Source: Linnemannia schmuckeri
Taxonomy: Eukaryota; Mortierellomycota; Mortierellomycetes; Mortierellales; Mortierellaceae
Assembly (NCBI GenBank): GCA_029449235.1
Contig: JANATG010000005.1
Location: 806,001-870,000 of the forward strand
Reading direction: 5' to 3'
Length of the DNA stretch: 64,000 bases
Below, one piece after another: positions 58,513 through 64,000 of this stretch. Both the position numbers and the translations under genes were made by a program. Position 1 is the first letter of the stretch; each line of letters opens with the position of its first letter. The notes under the pieces are model-generated. The model did not search any database. It worked only from the letters and a program-made list of their open reading frames with translations, and was not told the origin of the DNA.

Positions 58513-61028
58513 TTACTCGACGTGACTTTGGATCAGATCGTCAATTTTAAGGATGTGCTTGACGAGCTGTGTTGCCAACAAGATCTGCTGTCTCTTCGAG
58601 ATCAGGGGATCGTACACAAACTGCTCCTTCATGTCGTTCGTGCCCTTGTACAGGCAGTCAACACCAAGTCGGCTGTTGTTCTCGGTTACCTGGCGAGACT
58701 TGACCTCAGCTAAGGTCTCAATTGGAGGAAGACCAGAGTTCTCGGCCAAGGCAAGAGGGACAGCCTCAAGAGCCTCGGCAAAAGCGCGCATGGCATACTG
58801 GTGAACACTCGAGACCTCATCGGCAGCCTTGGAAACAGCAAGCGAGCAAGCAATCTCGGCAGCTCCACCACCATAGACGACACGGTTATCTCTGACCAAG
58901 TTACGGACGACGCAGATAGCATCGTGAAGCGAGCGCTTGGCCTCATCAATAATCATCTTGTTGCCTCCACGAACAAACACAGTGACAGCACGGGTGTTGG
59001 CGCACTCCTCAATGACCAACATGCGATCTTTGGTGGTTCCGAAGCTCAGCTCACGAATGATTCCTGCATGTCCAAGCTTGGAAGCGGCAAGGTCCTCGAA
59101 ACGAGGAACAATGCGTCCATTGGTAGCAATAGCAATCAACTATAGAAGAGTAATGCATAATATACAACGTTAATAATCCGGATTTAATATGCAAAATAAG
59201 TGCGCAGAGTTGACAAAGAAAAGTGAAAAACACATACCTCAATTTCGGGGCCTCCGACCCAGCGAACAGAAGGAAGCTTGTTCTGCATCAACAAATGGTT
59301 GGCCTCGTCATCGAATCCCCATTGGCAAATAACCAAGTTGGCGCCAGTATCCTTGACTTGCTTGATCATCTGCTCGAACTTCTCCTTCTCGTACGACTGC
59401 AACTTCTTGTACTCCTCGACCGAGGTAATATCCAACTTGTGCTTGGTCTTAGGCTTTGGGGGCTCAAAGGCGCAGGTCAAAATGGCAATCTTGGCATCCT
59501 TGACCTCACGGGGCATTTGAGGGTGAGAAAAGTCCTTGTCAATGACAACTCCCTTGACCAAAACAGTGTCAGCCAACGATCCTCCGACCTTGCCGTCCAC
59601 CTTGATCAACTCAAAGTCAACATCCTTGCGCTCCAAATCTGCAACCTGAAGAACAGCATCGACGGCAATCCTGGCATACTGGTCGTGGCACTTGGAGACA
59701 CTGTGAAAGGACGTCAAGGCGATGCGATAAGCAAGCAAAAATAGAATTGTCAATTACCGTGTTCTTTCTCCTTTCAGTACCTCCTTTCTTTCTTTCTTTC
59801 TCTTTCATTTTTTTTTTCTCGCAGCAGAATAACGCTTAACCAATCGAGGATCGTGACGTTTTCAAGCCCATTCCCACTTACATCTTGCTTCCCAAACTGG
59901 TCTTGGCAGTCTTGTAAAGGTTCTCGGTGTTCTCCCTGGAGAATTCGACAGTGTCGGAAATGGTATCCAAGTGGGCAACAGCAACGTTGCAAGCACGCTC
60001 GAATCCATCAGCAATACGAATAGGGTGGATACCACGATCCAATAAATGCTCAGCCTGCTCGAGCAAAGAGCCAGCCATGACTAGAGAAACCCAAGATGAT
60101 CCACGCACATGAAAGAGACAAATGGTTAGAAAGAGGATCAATAAACGGGATCCAGTGAGATAGATCGAAGAATGTCGTTGCAGACAGAATTGATCCATGT
60201 ATTCCTGGAAAAAGTACAGAAAGCGAAAGGCGATGAGACTTACCAACAACACCGGTGGTACCGTCTCCGATCTCATCATCCTGCGACTTCGACAACTGAA
60301 CCAAGAGCTTGGCGATCTGGTGCTGGACGTCCATCTGGTCGAGGATGGTAGCGCCGTCGTTGGTAACGGTAATCTCACCATCGGGGGAGATCAAGATCTT
60401 GTCGAGACCTACAAGTAAGAATATATACGCTCAAGTCGTTAGAGACCAAAGAACTGGTTGCGCAGGCGATACCAATGGAGTAAAGACGACATCCTTCCGT
60501 TATTTTATCTAACAGAGCCCAGAAGGCACACGATGCGTCACACATACCACGGGGTCCGAGCGAAGTCTTGATGATGTTGGCAACAGTCTTGGCAGCAAGA
60601 ATGTGCGACTATCATTACAGAGAAGCAAAGAAAAAAAAAGGAGTTTTGGGAGTTGGTTAATAACTTTGTACAACAGACTGATCAGGATTAGAAACATCTG
60701 TGAATCACAAGGCGATGTGCGTGATGGCGAAGGTATTCGCATCTCTGAACGCTGGCAGTAATTGAAGGACGCGTTGGAAACGATTTCCTGGGTAATGGGC
60801 ACGTTGGCTGGCCATGATGGCGCTTTCAAAGTGGTTCACCCCCCTGAAGGTTATTACTGTTCAGTCGCTGGAGCGTGGAAGTTAATGTATGGACAATGAG
60901 TGAGTTAGAGAGAGTGGTACCTTCTGAGCCTCGATGCCACTGAGTCTTGACTTTTTCTGCTGCTCTCTGAGGATAATAAAGGGACGCCCATATTCGTCCT
61001 GGGCATAGACCGCGTTCATGCCATCCAT
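58513..61028 (-). CDS. CCT5: T-complex protein 1 subunit epsilon (CCT5/TRiC)
   Basis: Subunit of the cytosolic group II chaperonin that folds actin, tubulin and other proteins with ATP. Six exons: 61028-60921, 60608-60548, 60408-60244, 60080-59882, 59700-59238 and 59139-58513, giving 540 residues against about 541 in animals. Chaperonin motifs are TSLGPRGLDK, TVTNDGATIL, DEIGDGTTGVVVMAGSLL and, late, VVYGGGAAEI. Epsilon-specific text includes DEYGRPFIILREQQKKSRLS at the N-terminus, FEPPKPKTKHKLD, CQWGFDDEANHLL and DCLYKGTNDMKEQ. The Asp of GDGTT is the catalytic residue in the family. The gene is divergent from proteasome beta-3. Confidence 0.97.
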
Positions 61029-61541
61029 GGTTGTGTAAGTTGTGTGGTGGTTGATGTGGGAGTGAAGGGGATGAGTGAAAAAGAAGCACGAAGAAGGATT
61101 CAAAGGGGGACCAACATGTTCCTAGGCAGTCATCCAAGCCACTCAAATTTGAACACTCGTTCAGTTCAGAACAATGGACTTGAAGCGACACAAGCAGATA
61201 AATTTCATTCAGAATTGTTTGCTCCCACCGGGGATCGAAACCTCTCTCATTTACTTGAGCACAGCTTATGCTCCCTGACTCTCTTCCTTGTGCGTACGCG
61301 CGTCTCCGCTTCTGACGCGGCTGGGGACACACACGCCCTTTGAACGAAAAGGAAGAGGGACTTGGAAAATAGAGAGGAAGAACGTGTCTGCTTTTTCCAT
61401 TCACTCACTCTTATCCCTTTCTTTCTGCTTCTCTTTTCCTCTTCTCTCGGCATACCAATTCACCTTCTCAACACTCACACCCACACTCACACCCACACTC
61501 ACACTCGCATCCTTCAGCACTAAAAAAGACTTCTATCCACC
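61029..61541. promoter_or_regulatory. Divergent promoter region, CCT5 / PUP3
   Basis: 513 bases lie between two outward-facing start codons. The PUP3 side has a CT-rich leader and a CACAC(C/T)CACACTCACA array at ~61,467-61,505. The CCT5 side has no obvious TATA box. A tRNA-like relic lies inside (separate entry). Confidence 0.6.
61221..61260 (-). other. tRNA 3'-half-like relic
   Basis: Read on the minus strand, GGTTTCGATCCCCGGTGGGAGC resembles the T-arm and 3' acceptor strand of a tRNA. It is preceded by GCTCAAGTAAATGAGAG, which resembles a D-arm. The matching 5' acceptor GCTCCCA and an anticodon arm are missing, and the B box has an extra T. It is therefore not a working gene as read. It may be a relic or a chance match. 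Confidence 0.25.
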
Positions 61542-62859
61542 ATGGTACATAACACAATATTGTTATCAAACAAGGAACAACGGAATACCGCGTCCAAACT
61601 GTCGGGCATCCTTCCCAGAACTGTGCACAAGAACTCAACCACTAATGGAAGCGTCTTAAAATCTTTCTTTAGTCGATTATGGAGTATAACGGAGGCGCCG
61701 TCGTGGCGATGGTCGGCAAGAACTGCGTTGCTATTGCTTGCGACAAACGCCTGGGAGTCCAGGCCATGACCATCTCGACCGAATTCCCAAAGACCTTCCA
61801 GGCAACCCCAAAGACTTACATCGGACTTCCTGGTCTCGCCACCGACGTTCAGACCTTGTAAGATATATACAACAACGGGTTGTTTTTGGCGGATATACCA
61901 CTGACGTGAGAGTCAGGCACCAGCACATCAATTGATTGCACCAACTTATCATTTTTTCTTTCACTCATTAAAAATTACCTTTCTGTTTGCAGGGCAGAGA
62001 AGTTCCGCTTCAAGGTCAACATGTACAAACTCAAGGAGGAGCGTGAGATTGAGCCCAGAACCCTGGCACATCTTGTTTCGTCAACTCTTTACGAGCGCAG
62101 GTAATAACAACAGTGCTCAATTGCCCATTTTTTGTATAGGATATTACTTTTGAAAAGGACAATAGAACTTATTTTTACTCTGTTTTGTTGTTCAATAGAT
62201 TTGGACCTTGGTTTGTTGAGCCAGTGGTTGCAGGATTGGACAAGGAGAACAGACCTTTCATTTGCTCGACGGACTTGATTGGATGCATCAACTTTGCCAA
62301 GGACTTTGTTGTATCAGGAACTACCTCCAACCAGCTTTACGGAATGTGCGAGTCCCTCTGGGAGCCCGATCTGGTACGGCTTTTTCAGGATGCAAAAGAC
62401 CTTGTTGCTGGGACATTCTTGTCCTGTTGATCTGTCATTGACAAGGAGACTAATGCTTTTGATTGCTTTCGAATTTACGTTTTGCAACGTTATAGGAACC
62501 CGAGGATTTGTTCGAGACCATCTCCCAGTCTTTGATGAACGCCGTTGATCGTGACTGTCTGTCTGGTTGGGGAGCACAAGTCACCATCATGTATGTCTCT
62601 TGCTTTTGCTCTTTGAGCTGCCAATCGGCTTGAGCTGAACATTGCTTCTGGATAACGAATGTTGGCAGACTGTTAACTCGCATATACTTCTTCTCAACTT
62701 TCTATAATGATATAGTACACCCGACCAGGTCATCACCCGCACACTTAAATCTCGTCAGGTAACCAATCCTTCCAGTCATCAGACCTGTGCAACAATTACA
62801 CAGTTGAAATCAAGCATGAATATTGACACACCTTCTCATTTCGTTCACATTAGGATTAA
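61542..62859 (+). CDS. PUP3: Proteasome subunit beta type-3 (20S core)
   Basis: Non-catalytic beta-ring subunit of the 20S proteasome. Exons are 61542-61544 (ATG alone), 61673-61857, 61993-62100, 62199-62373, 62496-62590, 62716-62758 and 62854-62859 (GAT TAA). They give 204 residues; animal beta-3 has 205. The spliced start MSIMEYNGGAVVAM and the end RTLKSRQD both match the family's known ends, which is why I accept the two very small exons. Internal text is standard: GLPGLATDVQTL, RFGPWFVEPVVAGLD, DLIGC and QLYGMCESLWEP. No N-terminal catalytic Thr is expected for this subunit. Translation without the first intron would give a short unrelated peptide. An alternative start at ATG 61,679 would skip the first three residues. 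Confidence 0.94.
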
Positions 62860-63105
62860 GAAGTCTAATGAGGAGAATGGTTATGCAGCAGTTTGGACTA
62901 GACGATCTGTGAAATTGACACAACAATTAAAGGAAACAAAGAATACTTACACACTTTTGCTATGGCAATGCAAGATTTATTTTCGCTCTGTGGAATTAAG
63001 CAAGAGGAGGATCTATGGAGCATGGGAGAACAATGTAGGTCCTATAGAAATATTGGCGTATGTGAAAGTGTGGATGTGTGCAGTAGGAAAGCAGCTAGTA
63101 TTCAT

Positions 63106-64000
63106 TCAAGGACGAGGCATGTTCATCTCGCGCCAGAACCGAGCAGAGAAAAAATCGCTCGACTTGGCCACTCTGGCTGCGATGTTTCCAAACCACGTCC
63201 CGAGCACAGGCAAATGAGACACTCCGCCCGAAGGGTTCATGGCGAGAACCATCATGGTCTGCGTAGGCCGGTAGTTCTCCAACTTGTTCCACGAGTGGCA
63301 ATTATATCCGTTCGTCTCATCGTCGCTGTTATTTCCTGCCCCAGTCATGGCCTCTGATGACTGATGCTGATGAAGGTGAGGGTGGTGATGCTGGTGTCCT
63401 GCGGCCACCTTCTCGTCCTTTCGAATCAATTTCACAATGTTCCGGGCTGCCGTCTCGCCAGCTGCCACAGCGGCCATACAGGTGGGCACAGGGTCGGCGT
63501 TGGAGACATCTCCGATCGCAAAGATGTTGGGGAAGGCATCATGGTCAAGTTGCAACGTCGATCGGACCTTGATGACATGAGACTTTGCATCTAGGAGGGT
63601 CTGAGGGTCGAAGGAGGTCGTCTCTGACTTTTTGTCGGGCGTCACTTTGTCTGGAGGAGGCTCGAGTGTAGAAATGAAGCCCGTATCAACCTTGATACCG
63701 ATCGAAAAGAACTGTAAGTCACTGTGGATGACTCTATCGGATTTCTGAAGCTTGATAGCACGCTCGGCCTTTTGGACAGAGTTCTCTCGGCTCAGACCCT
63801 CAATATCGGCGCGCTCGTTCAGGATCACCTCAACGCCTTGGTTAGTCAAGTAGCGGCGTGCTTCCTCCTTGAACGACTCTGGGAAGCGTGGATAATCGAC
63901 CAGGTGTGGCATTTCGTGGATCAGGGTAACGCTCTTATCGGGGAAGGCGTACTTGATCTCGCCCGATAGCTCAACTCCACAAGCGCCTCCGCCAATGATC
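63106..64000 (-). CDS. AIF/FSP1-like FAD-dependent NAD(P)H oxidoreductase, 5'-partial
   Basis: The frame is open from the right edge of the window to TGA at 63,106; the N-terminal FAD fold is outside. The visible ~298 residues start with the second Rossmann motif IIGGGACGVELSGEIK, followed by VTLIHEMPHLV. The C-terminal FAD contact is FAIGDVSNADPVPTCMAAVA. The order fits the pyridine nucleotide-disulfide oxidoreductase fold of AIFM2/FSP1 and related fungal AIF-like enzymes, which reduce quinones using NAD(P)H. A His/Gln-rich insertion (HQHHHPHLHQHQ) and an Asn/Asp stretch lie after the FAD motif. The end motif LPVLGTWFGNIAARVAKSSD would pack against the FAD domain. Substrate and compartment are not readable. 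It converges on PUP3 with ~245 bases between stops. Confidence 0.85.
   Translation of the reverse strand, partial: IIGGGACGVELSGEIKYAFPDKSVTLIHEMPHLVDYPRFPESFKEEARRYLTNQGVEVILNERADIEGLSRENSVQKAERAIKLQKSDRVIHSDLQFFSIGIKVDTGFISTLEPPPDKVTPDKKSETTSFDPQTLLDAKSHVIKVRSTLQLDHDAFPNIFAIGDVSNADPVPTCMAAVAAGETAARNIVKLIRKDEKVAAGHQHHHPHLHQHQSSEAMTGAGNNSDDETNGYNCHSWNKLENYRPTQTMMVLAMNPSGGVSHLPVLGTWFGNIAARVAKSSDFFSARFWREMNMPRP

Noticed and set aside
62804..63217. A reading that continues PUP3 in frame past 62,758
   Set aside because: Splicing at 62,758/62,854 gives the family's conserved terminal Asp and stop. The read-through text is unrelated and overlaps the convergent AIF-like gene.

Overview
The window looks like nuclear DNA of a filamentous fungus. 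Every conserved gene is of eukaryotic housekeeping type, and most are split by GT-AG introns with GTAAGT/GTGAGT/GTATGT-like donors and TAG/CAG acceptors. Coding sequences are rich in Ser/Pro/Gln/Asn low-complexity insertions, and intergenic DNA is full of long poly-T, CT-rich and GA-rich tracts. A non-yeast, early-diverging fungus (Mucoromycota, perhaps Mortierellaceae) is my best guess from style and gene content (ARF6, a DPP8/9-type peptidase and an augmin subunit retained together). No marker in the window proves that.

Layout. 0-2 kb: 3' part of a Gas2-related (GAR) domain cytoskeletal protein. 2.7-6.2 kb: a decayed low-complexity gene built from degenerate repeats. 7-9.8 kb: ARF6-type small GTPase with unusually long introns. 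12.4-16.5 kb: ankyrin-repeat protein. 17.2-19.2 kb: ESCRT ATPase VPS4. 19.9-21.8 kb: divergent septin-like GTPase. 22.3-24.9 kb: nuclear-envelope protein of the TMEM33/Pom33 family. 25.5-30.2 kb: 1,500-residue Ser-rich protein of unknown function. 30.4-34.5 kb (minus): importin-7/8-type karyopherin, divergent from 35.4-37.7 kb D-2-hydroxyglutarate dehydrogenase. 38.6-42.7 kb: DPP8/9-type serine peptidase. 43.1-44.0 kb: 2OG-Fe(II) oxygenase. 44.3-48.1 kb (minus): PH-domain protein. 48.1-53.0 kb: long non-coding, homopolymer-rich stretch. 53.0-58.2 kb (minus): HAUS6-like augmin subunit. 58.5-61.0 kb (minus): chaperonin CCT epsilon, divergent from 61.5-62.9 kb proteasome beta-3. 63.1 kb to the right edge (minus): AIF/FSP1-like flavoprotein, partial.

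There is no operon-like system, mobile element, CRISPR array or complete RNA gene that I can support. Loose themes are cytoskeleton and membrane traffic (GAR, ARF6, VPS4, septin-like, PH, HAUS6), nuclear envelope and transport (Pom33-type, importin) and proteostasis (CCT5, PUP3, DPP). All exon boundaries were derived by hand from splice signals, reading phase and family conservation. Every multi-exon model given here closes in phase. The most noteworthy points are the proteasome beta-3 gene, whose start codon is its own coding exon and whose last exon encodes only Asp plus stop; the HAUS6-like augmin gene; the divergent septin-like GTPase; and the decayed repeat locus.
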